A stretch of DNA of 64,000 bases from positions 2,819,001-2,883,000 of the forward strand of contig NZ_JAPEPX010000001.1 in the NCBI RefSeq assembly GCF_026339935.1, read 5' to 3'. Numbering within the stretch: the stretch's first letter is position 1; each line of letters opens with the position of its first letter. Origin of the DNA: Streptomyces sp. NBC_01551 (GTDB lineage Bacteria; Actinomycetota; Actinomycetes; Streptomycetales; Streptomycetaceae). Both the position numbers and the translations under genes were made by a program. Shown here piece by piece: positions 10,333 through 19,350 of the stretch. The notes below the pieces were generated by a model. That model did not search any database, was not told where the DNA came from, and was given only the letters and a program-made list of their open reading frames with translations.

Positions 10333-11526
10333 ATGCCCTCCACCTTCCGCGGACTCCCGCCCACCGTCTGGACCCTCTTCGCCGGCACGATCGTCAACCG
10401 GCTCGGTCACCTCGTCACCCCCTTCCTGGTGTTCCTGCTGGCCGACCGGGGTGTCACCGGCCCCGAGACCTCGTACGTCCTCGGCGCCCTCGGCGCCGGC
10501 AACCTGCTCGGCCCGGCGCTCGGCGGGGTGCTCGCCGACCGGATCGGCCGCCGCCCGACCATGCTGATCGGGCTCCTCGGCGCGGCGGCTGCGCAGGGCG
10601 CGTTGTTCCTCGCGCCGGGCGTGTGGACGATGGCGGCGGCCGCGCTGCTGCTCAGCTCCGCGTCGGCGACGGTCGGCCCCGCCGCCTACGCGCTGATGGC
10701 CGACTCCGTGGACCCCGCGCGGCGCCGACCCGCCTACGCCCTCTTCGGGTGGGGCGTCAACATCGGCACCGCCGTCGCCGGCGTGCTCGGCGGCTTCCTC
10801 GCGGCGCACGGCTACTGGCTGCTCTTCGCTGTCGACGCGGGAACCCTGCTCGTCTACGCGACGGTCGTGGCGACCCGGCTGCGCGAGCCGGCCCGTACCC
10901 CGGCCGTCCGGGGCGAGAAGAGCACCGGCATCGGCTACGCGGTCGTCTTCCGCGACCGGCTGCTGCTCGCCCTGCTCCCGCTGTTCGGCATCCAGCTGTT
11001 CGTGTACTCGCTGACCGAGGTCGCGCTCCCGCTGGCGGTACGCGACAGCGGACTCTCCCCCGCCGTGTACGGGGCGTTGGCGGCGGTCAACGCCGCCGCG
11101 GTGGTGGCGCTCCAGCCGCTGGTGACGGCCCGCCTCACCGGGCTCCCGCAGCTCCCTGTGCAGGCGGCGGGCAGCGCGCTGATCGCCGTCGGGGTGGCGC
11201 TGACCGGCCTCGCGGACTCCGTCGCCGGGTACGTCGTCTCGGTGGTCGTCTGGTCCCTCGGCGAGGTGGTGGTGGCCGGGATCTCGGCCGCGGTGGTCGC
11301 CGACCTCGCCCCGGCCGCCGCCCGCGGCCGCTACCAGGGCGCCTTCAGCTGGACCTGGGGCCTCGCCCGCTTCGCCGCACTCACCCTCGGCGTCACCCTC
11401 TACACCGGCCTCGGCGCGGCGGCCCTGTGGTGGACGGCCCTCACCGCCGGCCTCCTCGCGGCGGCCGCCACCCTGTGCCTGCGCACCCGCGTCGCGGCCC
11501 GCGTGGCGCACGACCTGGCCGCCTGA
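10333..11526 (+). CDS. MFS transporter
   Basis: A 397-aa major facilitator with about 12 transmembrane segments. The loop 2-3 signature is seen as GVLADRIGRRPTMLIG (residues ~63-78). It starts MPSTFRGLPPTVWTLFAGTI and ends shortly after the last membrane helix. A CACGCT hexamer ends 6 nt before the ATG and no ribosome binding site is present, suggesting a leaderless mRNA. Divergent from an ArsR-like regulator, so regulated efflux is likely. Substrate unknown. Confidence 0.88.
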   Translation: MPSTFRGLPPTVWTLFAGTIVNRLGHLVTPFLVFLLADRGVTGPETSYVLGALGAGNLLGPALGGVLADRIGRRPTMLIGLLGAAAAQGALFLAPGVWTMAAAALLLSSASATVGPAAYALMADSVDPARRRPAYALFGWGVNIGTAVAGVLGGFLAAHGYWLLFAVDAGTLLVYATVVATRLREPARTPAVRGEKSTGIGYAVVFRDRLLLALLPLFGIQLFVYSLTEVALPLAVRDSGLSPAVYGALAAVNAAAVVALQPLVTARLTGLPQLPVQAAGSALIAVGVALTGLADSVAGYVVSVVVWSLGEVVVAGISAAVVADLAPAAARGRYQGAFSWTWGLARFAALTLGVTLYTGLGAAALWWTALTAGLLAAAATLCLRTRVAARVAHDLAA

Positions 11527-11584
11527 CCCCGGCGGGGGCGGTCCGGACCGCACAGGGGTCGGTCCGGACCGTCCCCCGCGGGGG

Positions 11585-14074
11585 TCAGGCGGGGAACTTG
11601 CGGTCCACCCAGCGGAAGGTGACCTCGATGAGGAACGCGGCGAGGGCGGCGATGGCGACCGCCGTCCACGGCATCGTCGTCCCGACCAGCTTGAGCTCGA
11701 AGAACGACTGGAGCCACGGCACCACCAGCACGATCAGGAACGCCAGGCCCATCGCCCCGACCAGGCCGACGCGCCACCACGTGTACGGGCGGGCGATGAT
11801 CGCCAGGACCCACATCGAGGTCAGGAACAGCGTCAGCGTCGCCGCGCTGGACTCGGCTTCGAGGGCGCCCTCGCCCGTGTAGTGGTGGCGGGCCACCAGG
11901 TACGTCACGAACGTGGCGACGGCCGCGATGACGCCGCCGGGGATCGCGTAGCGCATGACCCGCTTCACGAAGTGCGGTTTCGCGCGCTCCTTGTTCGGGG
12001 CCAGGGCCAGGAAGAACGCGGGTACGCCGATGGTCAGCGTGGACAGCAGGGTCAGGTGGCGCGGCAGGAACGGGTACTCCACCTGCCAGCAGACCACCAG
12101 GATCGCCAGCAGCACCGAGTACACCGTCTTCGTCAGGAAGAGGGTGGCGACCCGGGTGATGTTGCCGATGACCCGGCGGCCCTCGGCGACCACCGACGGG
12201 AGGGTGGAGAAGCTGTTGTTGAGCAGGACGATCTGCGCGACGGCCCGGGTGGCCTCGGAGCCTGAGCCCATCGAGACGCCGATGTCGGCGTCCTTGAGGG
12301 CCAGGACGTCGTTGACGCCGTCGCCCGTCATCGCGACGGTGTGGCCGCGGGACTGGAGCGCGCCGACCATGTCCCGCTTCTGCTGCGGGGTGACGCGGCC
12401 GAAGACCGCGTTGCCGTCGAGGACCTCGGCCATCTCGGCCCGCTCGGTGGGCAGCTTCCGCGCGTCGACCGTGTTCGTGGCGCCCGGCAGCCCGAGCTTG
12501 CCGGCCACCGCGCCGACGGAGATCGCGTTGTCGCCGGAGATGACCTTCGCCTTGACGTTCTGGTCCTCGAAGTAGCGCAGCGTGTCGGCCGCGTCGGGGC
12601 GCAGCCGCTGCTCCAGGACGACGAGCGCGGTCGGCCGGACCCCGGTGGCCACGGCCGCGTCGTCGAGTTCGCGGCCGGAGCGGGCCAGCAGGAGGACGCG
12701 CAGGCCCTGCTCGTTGAGTCCGTTGATCTCGTCGAGTGCCGGGTCCCCGGCCGGCAGGAGCACGTCGGGGGCGCCGAGCAGCCAGGTGGAGTTCTCGCCG
12801 TCGCCCTCGCTGAAGCTGGCGCCGCTGTACTTGCGGGCGGAGGAGAAGGGGAGCGATTCGGTGCAGCGCCACTCGGCGCTGTCGGGGTAGGCGTCGATGA
12901 TGGCCTGGAGGCTGGCGTTGGGGCGCGGGTCGGACTCGCCGAGCGCGCCGAGGACCTTCTTGACGTACGCCGGCTCCGCGCCGCCCAGCGGCCGCAGCTC
13001 GGTGACGTCCATGCCGCCCTCGGTGAGGGTGCCGGTCTTGTCGAGGCAGACGACGTCGACGCGGGCGAGGCCCTCGATGGCGGGCAGTTCCTGCACCAGG
13101 CACTGTTTGCGGCCGAGCCGGATGACGCCGATGGCGAAGGCGACCGAGGTGAGCAGGACCAGGCCCTCGGGGATCATCGGGACGATGCCGCCGACGGTGC
13201 GGGCGATGGAGTCCTTGAGGTTGTTGTCCTTGACGACGAGCTGGCTGATGATCAGGCCGATCGAGGTCGGGATCATCATCCAGGTGACGTACTTGAGGAT
13301 GGTGGAGATGCCGGAGCGCAGCTCGGAGTGGACGAGCGTGAACCGGGTGGCCTCTTCGGCCAGCTGGGCGGCGTACGCCTCGCGGCCGACCTTGGTGGCG
13401 GTGAACGCGCCGCCGCCGGCGACGACGAACGAGCCGGACATGACGGGGTCGCCGGGCTTCTTCAGGACGGGGTCGGCCTCGCCGGTGAGCAGGGACTCGT
13501 CGATCTCCAGGCCCTCGGCCTCGCCGACGGCGCCGTCGACGACGACCTTGTCTCCGGGCCCGAGTTCGATGACGTCGTCGAGGACGATCTCGGAGGTGGA
13601 GATCTCGGCGGTCTTGCCGTCGCGGCGGACGCTGGGTTTGACCTCACCGATGACGGCGAGGCCGTCCAGGGTCTTCTTGGCGCGCAGCTCCTGGATGATG
13701 CCGATGCCGGTGTTGGCGATGATCACGTAGCCGAAGAGGCTGTCCTGCGGCGGCGCGACGATCAGCATGATCACCCAGAGGACGCCGATGATGGCGTTGA
13801 ACCGGGTGAAGACGTTGGCGCGGACGATGTCGGCGGTGGAGCGGCTGCTGCGGACGGGGACGTCGTTGACGGCGCCGCGGGCGACGCGTTCGGCGACCTC
13901 GGCGGTGGTCAGGCCGCCGGGCTTGAACCGGGGCGCGGGCGGGCGGACCGGGTGTACGGGGTCGAGTTCGGCTCCGGCGTCGATGGCGGTGCCGCCGACC
14001 TTGCCGGTGCCGGTGCCGTTGCCGCCGCCTCCCGGCTCGGGTCCCTCGGATTCGATCTTCGCCCGCTGCGTCAT
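11585..14074 (-). CDS. CtpE-like P-type cation-transporting ATPase
   Basis: An 829-aa P-type ATPase. Visible landmarks are the actuator loop ESLLTGEADP (193-202), PEGL in membrane helix 4 (302-305), the phosphorylation site DKTGTLTEGG with Asp345, and TGDGVND in the hinge. No N-terminal CxxC metal-binding domain is present. Segments such as ANVFTRFNAIIGVLW, RAKKTLDGLAVIG and KQCLVQELPAIEGLARVDVV closely resemble mycobacterial CtpE, reported as a calcium importer. The first ~45 residues are Gly-rich and disordered. Calcium as substrate is inference by similarity. Confidence 0.88.
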   Translation of the reverse strand: MTQRAKIESEGPEPGGGGNGTGTGKVGGTAIDAGAELDPVHPVRPPAPRFKPGGLTTAEVAERVARGAVNDVPVRSSRSTADIVRANVFTRFNAIIGVLWVIMLIVAPPQDSLFGYVIIANTGIGIIQELRAKKTLDGLAVIGEVKPSVRRDGKTAEISTSEIVLDDVIELGPGDKVVVDGAVGEAEGLEIDESLLTGEADPVLKKPGDPVMSGSFVVAGGGAFTATKVGREAYAAQLAEEATRFTLVHSELRSGISTILKYVTWMMIPTSIGLIISQLVVKDNNLKDSIARTVGGIVPMIPEGLVLLTSVAFAIGVIRLGRKQCLVQELPAIEGLARVDVVCLDKTGTLTEGGMDVTELRPLGGAEPAYVKKVLGALGESDPRPNASLQAIIDAYPDSAEWRCTESLPFSSARKYSGASFSEGDGENSTWLLGAPDVLLPAGDPALDEINGLNEQGLRVLLLARSGRELDDAAVATGVRPTALVVLEQRLRPDAADTLRYFEDQNVKAKVISGDNAISVGAVAGKLGLPGATNTVDARKLPTERAEMAEVLDGNAVFGRVTPQQKRDMVGALQSRGHTVAMTGDGVNDVLALKDADIGVSMGSGSEATRAVAQIVLLNNSFSTLPSVVAEGRRVIGNITRVATLFLTKTVYSVLLAILVVCWQVEYPFLPRHLTLLSTLTIGVPAFFLALAPNKERAKPHFVKRVMRYAIPGGVIAAVATFVTYLVARHHYTGEGALEAESSAATLTLFLTSMWVLAIIARPYTWWRVGLVGAMGLAFLIVLVVPWLQSFFELKLVGTTMPWTAVAIAALAAFLIEVTFRWVDRKFPA

Positions 14075-14286
14075 GCTTTCGACGGTAAAGGCGCTCGTGG
14101 CGCTTCACCCGCCGAGATGTCCGAATATCCGACTTCGGGATGAGCGGAATCGTCCCTGGGTAGCCCGCCGGCCCCGAGGCCCGCCCCGGGTCGCACCACG
14201 GCCCGGGGCCGGTCGCCGCCAACCCGGCGACGGCGGCCGCGCCGCGCCGACGCCGGCCGGAGCCACGCCGGTCGGGCCCGGGCCGG

Positions 14287-14598
14287 TCAGGCCTGAGCCG
14301 GGCCTGCGGCGTCGGGGCCGCCGGGCCCGGGTTCCGTCCCCGGCGCGGCCAGCGCATCCGCGTGGCGCTTGAGGGCGGCCTCGCGGCCGCGGACGTACCA
14401 GATGCCGATCAGGCCGAGGAAGCCGCCGGCCGCGCAGCACCAGACCCACCACAGCAGGTCCCGGTCGGCGAACCACCCATAGAAGGGGAGCTGGACGAGG
14501 AAGAGGGCGAACCAGATGATCGTGCCGCCGGTGACGGTCGCGACGATCGGACCCTCAAGGGGCTCCGGCGCCTCGTGCTTCGCAGTCCATTTCGCCAT
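14287..14598 (-). CDS. DUF2530 small membrane protein
   Basis: A 103-aa protein starting MAKWTAKHEAPEPLEGP, the start usual for the DUF2530 family; an upstream in-frame start would only add Arg-rich residues. Two transmembrane helices are visible (GTIIWFALFLVQLPFYGWF and WWVWCCAAGGFLGLIGIWYV), then a basic stretch and a Pro/Gly tail. Function unknown. It is divergent from the NCS2 permease. Confidence 0.82.
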   Translation of the reverse strand: MAKWTAKHEAPEPLEGPIVATVTGGTIIWFALFLVQLPFYGWFADRDLLWWVWCCAAGGFLGLIGIWYVRGREAALKRHADALAAPGTEPGPGGPDAAGPAQA

Positions 14599-14736
14599 GC
14601 GCTCAAGTCTAGGTGCGCGCGATCGCGGTCTACGCGCGGAGATGGACGCCCTTTCGTTCATGTGTTCATACTGAAACGGTTTGGGCTTGGCCCATTTTCT
14701 TCGTATGAATCACCCAATGAGGACGTTGAGGACCGT

Positions 14737-16218
14737 ATGAGCACGTCGGCCCCCGCCCCCGCCGAATCCACCCCCACCCCCGCGGAAAGCGCCCCGGCCC
14801 CCGGCGCGCCCCAGGGCGCGTCCGCCCTGGACCGCTACTTCAAGATCTCCGAGCGCGGTTCGACCGTGGCCCGCGAGTTCCGCGGCGGCCTGGCGACCTT
14901 CTTCGCGATGGCCTACATCATCGTGCTGAACCCGATCATCCTCGGCAGCGCGAAGGACATGTACGGGCACCAGCTCGACGGCGGCCAGCTCGTCACCGCC
15001 ACCGTCCTGACGGCGGCGTTCTCCACGCTCCTCATGGGCGTCATCGGCAACGTCCCGATCGCCCTCGCGGCCGGTCTCGGCGTCAACACCGTCGTCGCGC
15101 TCCAGCTCGCCCCCCGGATGAGCTGGCCCGACGCCATGGGCATGGTGGTCCTCGCGGGCTTCGTGGTGATGCTGCTGGTCGCCACCGGCCTGCGCGAGCG
15201 CGTCATGAACGCCGTCCCGCTGGGCCTGCGCAAGGGCATCGCGATCGGCATCGGCCTGTTCATCATGCTGATCGGCCTGGTCGACTCGGGCTTCGTCACC
15301 CGCATCCCGGACGCCGCGCACACCACGGTCCCGCTCCAGCTCGGCACCGACGGCCACCTGCACGGCTGGCCCGTCCTGATCTTCGTCGTCGGCGTGCTGC
15401 TGACCCTGGCGCTGCTGATCCGCAAGACGCCGGGCGCGATCCTGATCTCCATCGTGGTCATGACCGTCATCGCGGTCGCCGTCCAGCTGATCGTGGGGCT
15501 GCCCGACTCCGGCTGGGGCCTGACCGTGCCCGAGTGGCCCGGCAACCCGGTGGCGGCGCCCGACTTCGGGCTCGTCGGCCAGGTCAGCCTGTTCGGCGGC
15601 TTCGAGAAGGTCGGGATGCTGACCGGCGTCCTCTTCGTCTTCACCGTGCTGCTGTCCTGCTTCTTCGACGCGATGGGCACGATCCTCGGCGTCGGCGACG
15701 AGGCGAAGCTGATCGACAAGAAGACCGGCGAGTTCCCCGGGATCAACCGGGTCCTGCTGGTCGACGGCCTGGCCGTCGCCTCGGGCGGCGCGACCTCCTC
15801 GTCGGCCACCACCTGCTTCGTGGAGTCCACGGCCGGCGTCGGCGAAGGCGCCCGTACGGGCCTGGCGAACGTCGTGACGGGCGGCCTCTTCGCCGTGGCG
15901 CTGTTCCTCACCCCGCTCGCCACGATGGTCCCGTCCCAGGCGGCCACCCCGGCGCTCGTGGCGGTCGGCTTCCTGATCCTGGCGGGCTCGGTCAAGGACA
16001 TCGACTGGAGCGACTTCACCATCGCCGTCCCGGCCTTTCTGGCGATGGTGATGATGCCCTTCACCTACTCGATCACCAACGGCATCGGCATCGGCTTCGT
16101 GAGCTTCTGCGCGCTGCGCCTGGCGACGGGCCGGGGCCGCGAGGTCCCGGTGGCCATGTACATCGTGTCGGCGGTGTTCGTCTTCTACTACGCGATGCCC
16201 GCGCTGGGCCTCACGTAA
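14737..16218 (+). CDS. NCS2-family purine permease (AzgA/PbuG-like)
   Basis: A 493-aa membrane protein. After an Ala/Pro-rich N-terminus it shows the AzgA-type start LDRYFKISERGSTVAREFRGGLATFFAMAYIIVLNP (split here: LDRYFKISERGST, then REFRGGLATFF). The conserved STAGVGEGARTGLANVV segment in the second half is diagnostic for hypoxanthine/guanine-type NCS2 carriers. It probably imports purine bases by proton symport. The ATG at 14737 follows a weak GAGG sequence. The 3' end overlaps the convergent ribbon-helix-helix gene by 8 bp. Confidence 0.9.
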   Translation: MSTSAPAPAESTPTPAESAPAPGAPQGASALDRYFKISERGSTVAREFRGGLATFFAMAYIIVLNPIILGSAKDMYGHQLDGGQLVTATVLTAAFSTLLMGVIGNVPIALAAGLGVNTVVALQLAPRMSWPDAMGMVVLAGFVVMLLVATGLRERVMNAVPLGLRKGIAIGIGLFIMLIGLVDSGFVTRIPDAAHTTVPLQLGTDGHLHGWPVLIFVVGVLLTLALLIRKTPGAILISIVVMTVIAVAVQLIVGLPDSGWGLTVPEWPGNPVAAPDFGLVGQVSLFGGFEKVGMLTGVLFVFTVLLSCFFDAMGTILGVGDEAKLIDKKTGEFPGINRVLLVDGLAVASGGATSSSATTCFVESTAGVGEGARTGLANVVTGGLFAVALFLTPLATMVPSQAATPALVAVGFLILAGSVKDIDWSDFTIAVPAFLAMVMMPFTYSITNGIGIGFVSFCALRLATGRGREVPVAMYIVSAVFVFYYAMPALGLT

Positions 16219-16450
16219 GGCCGTAGAACTTCTCCGTCTCGTCGACGGCGGCCTTGAAGCGCTCGTCGAAGTCATCGCGAATGAGCGTCCGGACGACATA
16301 GTCCTGGACGCTCATTCCGCGTTTGGCGGCATGGTGCCGGAGCCGGTCGAGCAGCTCCCCGTCTATGCGCATGCTCAGCACATGTGTCCCCATGCCGAAA
16401 GGGTCGGGGCACAGGGCGTGGACGCGTGTCGCTTTCCCGAACTCACTCAC
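16211..16450 (-). CDS. ribbon-helix-helix (CopG-like) protein
   Basis: A 79-aa protein. Residues ~22-57 fit a ribbon-helix-helix: the strand THVLSMRID, helix GELLDRLRHHAAKRG and helix SVQDYVVRTLIRDDF. Such proteins are DNA-binding repressors or antitoxins. No toxin-like partner gene is adjacent. The GTG start at 16450 gives 79 aa; an internal ATG at 16393 would give 60 aa and keep the whole fold, so the start is uncertain. It overlaps the NCS2 stop by 8 bp and is divergent from marR. Confidence 0.72.
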   Translation of the reverse strand: MSEFGKATRVHALCPDPFGMGTHVLSMRIDGELLDRLRHHAAKRGMSVQDYVVRTLIRDDFDERFKAAVDETEKFYGLT

Positions 16451-16505
16451 CCTTACGAGTGATGAGGGTCTCCCTGGGCAGGGCGGATTCCAGTTTTCCT
16501 TAGCT

Positions 16506-16523
16506 AGGGTAATGAGTTACTCT
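16506..16523. promoter_or_regulatory. imperfect palindrome in the marR promoter, probable MarR operator
   Basis: AGGGTAATGAGTTACTCT reads AG-R-GTAA-N4-TTAC-Y-CT with one mismatched pair in the arms. It ends 7 nt before the marR ATG and contains the TACTCT hexamer placed like a leaderless -10. Such sites close to the start are typical of MarR autoregulation. Confidence 0.5.
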
Positions 16524-16530
16524 AAACAAC

Positions 16531-16968
16531 ATGCGTGACCTTTCCCATGGCGACGACGCTGCCGCCGTGAACGATCTCCGCTCCGCCGTCATGCGGCTGG
16601 GCCGGCGCCTGAAACACCAGCGCGTCGACGAATCGCTGAGCCCGACCGAGATGTCGGTGCTCGGCACCCTCGCCCGCTGCGGCCAGGCCACCCCCGGTGA
16701 GCTGGCCCGACGCGAGCACGTCCAGCCGCCGTCGATGACGCGCATCGTCGCGCTGCTCGAGGCCAAGGGGCTGGTCACGCTGGAGCCGCACCCGGACGAC
16801 CGCCGCCAGAAGGTGGTCCGCCAGACGGAGGAGGCCGAGGCGATGCTCGAAGAGAGCCGTCGCAAGCGCAATGCCTTCCTGGCCGGGCTCGCGGCCGAGC
16901 TCACCGAGGACGAATGGGCCAAGCTGCGCGCGGCCGCGCCCGTCCTGGAGAAGCTCGCGCACTTGTAA
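16531..16968 (+). CDS. MarR-family transcriptional regulator
   Basis: A 145-aa winged-helix protein with the MarR core SPTEMSVLGTLARCG, recognition-helix region REHVQPPSMTRIVALLEAKG and wing EPHPDDRRQKVV. It begins MRDLSHGDDAAAVNDLRSAV. It is followed after 25 nt by an MFS pump, the classic MarR-efflux pair; the regulator probably represses its own operon and responds to a small-molecule ligand. No Shine-Dalgarno sequence; TACTCT ends 7 nt before the ATG. Confidence 0.9.
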   Translation: MRDLSHGDDAAAVNDLRSAVMRLGRRLKHQRVDESLSPTEMSVLGTLARCGQATPGELARREHVQPPSMTRIVALLEAKGLVTLEPHPDDRRQKVVRQTEEAEAMLEESRRKRNAFLAGLAAELTEDEWAKLRAAAPVLEKLAHL

Positions 16969-16993
16969 CCGCGGACGCCAGGAGGCGAACTTT

Positions 16994-18319
16994 TTGAGTA
17001 CGGGACCCGGAGCAGACTCCGCCCCCGACCACACACCCACCCCCAAGAACGAGAACTCGATGTTCTCGTCGCTGAGGATCCGGAACTACCGGCTCTTCGC
17101 GACCGGCCAGGTCGTCTCGAACACGGGCACCTGGATGCAGCGCATCGCCCAGGACTGGCTGGTCCTCTCCCTGACCGGCTCCGCATCCGCGGTCGGCATC
17201 ACGATCGCCCTGCAGTTCCTGCCGATGCTGCTGTTCGGCCTCTACGGAGGCGTACTCGCCGACCGGCTGCCCAAGCGGCCGCTGCTGATCGGCACGCAGA
17301 CCGCGATGGGCCTGACCGGCCTCGCGCTCGCCGCGCTCACCCTGGCCGGACACGTCCAGGTCTGGCACGTCTACCTCGCGGCCTTCCTGCTCGGCCTCGT
17401 CACGGTCGTGGACAACCCGGCCCGGCAGACGTTCGTCTCCGAGATGGTCGGCCCGGCGCAGGTCGCCAACGCGGTCAGCCTGAACTCGGCCAACTTCCAG
17501 TCCGCGCGGCTGGTCGGCCCGGCGCTGGCCGGCGTGCTGATCACCGCCGTCGGCTCCGGCTGGGCCTTCCTGCTGAACGGGCTCTCGTTCGCCGCGCCGG
17601 TCGCGGGCCTGCTGATGATGCGGACGCGCGAACTGCACCCGGTCGAGCCGCAGCCGCGGGCCAAGGGCCAGCTTCGGGAGGGGCTGCGCTACGTCGCCGG
17701 CCGCCCGGAGCTGATCTGGCCGATCGTGCTGGTCGGCTTCATCGGGACGTTCGGGTTCAACTTCCCGATCTGGCTGTCGGCGTTCGTGAGCGACGTGTTC
17801 CACGGGGACGCGGGCACGTACGGCCTCTTCAACACCCTGATCGCGGCGGGCTCCCTGGCCGGCGCGCTGCTGGCGGCGCGGCGGGGCCACTCCCGCCTGC
17901 GGGTCCTGGTCGCCGCGGCGGTCCTCTTCTCCGTCCTCCTCCTCGTCACGGCCTTCGCCCCCGGCTTCTGGCTGTTCGCGGCGCTGCTGGTGCCGATCGG
18001 GATCTTCGGCCTGACGGTGAACGTGACCGCCAACTCCAGCGTGCAGATGGCCACGGACCCGGAGATGCGGGGCCGGGTCATGGCCCTGTTCATGATGGTG
18101 TTCACCGGGGGCACCCCGGTGGGGGCCCCGCTGGTGGGCTGGATCACGGACACCTACGGTGCGCGGATCGGCATGGCGGCGGGCGCGGTGGTCTCCCTGG
18201 CGGCGGCCCTGACCATCGCCCTGGTCCTCTCCCGGGTCGGCAACCTCCGCCTGCGCGTCTCCCGCCACGCGGGCGTCGCCCTGGTCCCGCGCAAGCGCGA
18301 CCTGGTCCCCGCCGCCTGA
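16994..18319 (+). CDS. MFS transporter (drug-efflux type) downstream of marR
   Basis: A 441-aa major facilitator. I chose TTG at 16994 because AGGAGG at 16980-16985 sits 8 nt upstream; the next in-frame ATG (17060) has no ribosome binding site. After a ~22-residue acidic/Pro leader comes MFSSLRIRNYRLFATGQVVS and ~12 membrane helices with GVLADRLPKRPLLIG in loop 2-3. GTWMQRIAQDWLVL and DNPARQTFVSEMVG are typical of the MFS_3/enterobactin-exporter-like family. It forms an operon with marR (25-nt gap). Substrate unknown. Confidence 0.88.
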   Translation: MSTGPGADSAPDHTPTPKNENSMFSSLRIRNYRLFATGQVVSNTGTWMQRIAQDWLVLSLTGSASAVGITIALQFLPMLLFGLYGGVLADRLPKRPLLIGTQTAMGLTGLALAALTLAGHVQVWHVYLAAFLLGLVTVVDNPARQTFVSEMVGPAQVANAVSLNSANFQSARLVGPALAGVLITAVGSGWAFLLNGLSFAAPVAGLLMMRTRELHPVEPQPRAKGQLREGLRYVAGRPELIWPIVLVGFIGTFGFNFPIWLSAFVSDVFHGDAGTYGLFNTLIAAGSLAGALLAARRGHSRLRVLVAAAVLFSVLLLVTAFAPGFWLFAALLVPIGIFGLTVNVTANSSVQMATDPEMRGRVMALFMMVFTGGTPVGAPLVGWITDTYGARIGMAAGAVVSLAAALTIALVLSRVGNLRLRVSRHAGVALVPRKRDLVPAA

Positions 18320-18366
18320 CCCTGCGGGGCCGACCGGGCACTGGACGCCCCAGACCCCGGCCCGGC

Positions 18367-18437
18367 CCCGCCACCCGGCCCGAACCCCCGGGCACCACCC
18401 GGCCCCGGTCCGGACCCGCCACCCGGCCCGAACCCCC
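18367..18437. repeat. 23-bp perfect direct repeat
   Basis: Two perfect 23-bp copies, at 18367-18389 and 18415-18437, offset by 48 bp, in the GC-rich gap after the MFS gene. Each copy starts CCCGCCACCCGG and ends GAACCCCC. The second copy runs into the palindromic element at 18438-18484. No function is visible. Confidence 0.55.
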
Positions 18438-18484
18438 TGGGGTTCCGCCCCAGACCCCGCGCCTCGAACGCCGGCGGGGCTGGA
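18438..18484. repeat. composite palindromic intergenic repeat, copy 1 (half copy)
   Basis: A hairpin of the type CTGGGG-TTCCG-CCCCAG is followed by CGCGCCTCGAACGCCGGCG and GGGCTGGA. The same composite recurs at 40625-40713 and 57512-57580. Here only the left arm of the large palindrome is present; no matching right arm follows. It may have acted as a terminator for the MFS gene. Confidence 0.6.
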
Positions 18485-18581
18485 TCATCGCCGACGCAGC
18501 CGGACGAGCGCGGCTGGGGCGCGGTGGCGGGGCGGTGGGAATGGGCCGTGTCGTCGGCCGGGGGGCCGTTAGGGTCGGGGG

Positions 18582-19136
18582 ATGAGACTCTTCGCCGCCG
18601 TGTTGCCGCCGGCGCAGGCCGTGGCCGAACTGCGCGAGGCCGTGCGGGCGCTGCCCGCGGACGACCGGCTCAGGTGGACCGCGGAAGCGGGCTGGCACTT
18701 CACGCTCGCCTTCATGGGCGAGGTGCACGAAGAGGTACTGCCCGATCTGCACGAACGGCTCCGCCGCGCGGCCGCGCGCACCGCCCCCTTCGCGCTCCGC
18801 CTCCACAGCTGCGGCCACTTCGGCGACCGCGCCCTCTGGACCGGCGCCGCCGGGGAGCTCGACGCCCTCCGGATGCTCGCCGAGCGCGCCGACGCCGCCG
18901 CGCGCCGGGCCGGGGTCCCCATGGAGCAGCACCGCCGCTACACCCCGCACCTCACCCTGGCCCGCAGCAGCCACGCCGTCGACCTCGCCCCGTACCTCGA
19001 AGCCCTCCGCCCCTTCGAGGGCACCCGCTGGCAGGTCGGCGAGCTGAGCCTGGTCCGCAGCAACCTCCCCACCTCCGGCATCCCCGGCGAGCGCCCCCGC
19101 TACGAGGTCGTCGCCGCCTGGCCCCTGAAGGGGTGA
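18582..19136 (+). CDS. thpR: RNA 2',3'-cyclic phosphodiesterase
   Basis: A 184-aa 2H phosphoesterase. Both HxT motifs are present: HFTLAFMG (residues ~45-52) and HLTLARS (~124-130). ThpR opens 2',3'-cyclic phosphates on RNA ends and has been linked to reversible tRNA 2'-5' ligation. The ATG has TAGGGT ending 6 nt upstream and no ribosome binding site, so the mRNA is probably leaderless. A strong terminator lies at 19180-19221. Confidence 0.88.
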   Translation: MRLFAAVLPPAQAVAELREAVRALPADDRLRWTAEAGWHFTLAFMGEVHEEVLPDLHERLRRAAARTAPFALRLHSCGHFGDRALWTGAAGELDALRMLAERADAAARRAGVPMEQHRRYTPHLTLARSSHAVDLAPYLEALRPFEGTRWQVGELSLVRSNLPTSGIPGERPRYEVVAAWPLKG

Positions 19137-19179
19137 CCGGGCGTCGTCCGCCTGACCGCCGGGCTGCTCACCGTGGCGA

Positions 19180-19221
19180 CGACCGGGCCCGCCCCCTCCG
19201 TACGGGGGGCGGGCCCGGTCG
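19180..19221 (+). terminator. Rho-independent terminator after thpR
   Basis: Perfect 17-bp stem, left arm 19180-19196 (CGACCGGGCCCGCCCCC) and right arm 19205-19221, with an 8-nt loop. It lies directly upstream of the -10 of the next small gene. Confidence 0.75.
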
Positions 19222-19236
19222 CGTTACGCTCGAAGG

Positions 19237-19326
19237 GTGGATCCCAAGACCAGAAACCGTGTCATGGCCGGTGTGCTCGTGCTGATGTTCGTCGTCGTGG
19301 CGGTGGCCGCCGCCGTCGGGCAGTAA
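19237..19326 (+). CDS. 29-aa single-span membrane peptide
   Basis: VDPKTRNRVMAGVLVLMFVV then VAVAAAVGQ and stop. A short basic head (KTRNR) precedes one ~20-residue hydrophobic helix, so the N-terminus should lie inside. TACGCT (19225-19230) ends 6 nt before the GTG, matching the leaderless arrangement of neighbouring genes. The gene sits between the thpR terminator and the convergent aldo/keto reductase. I do not recognise a named family; it could be a subunit or regulator of a membrane complex. Confidence 0.55.
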   Translation: MDPKTRNRVMAGVLVLMFVVVAVAAAVGQ

Positions 19327-19350
19327 CCCCCCGGCGGCCGCCCGCCGCCA

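Noticed and set aside
18524..19285. A 253-codon + frame across thpR
   Set aside because: Arg/Pro-rich shadow of thpR, which has both HxT motifs.
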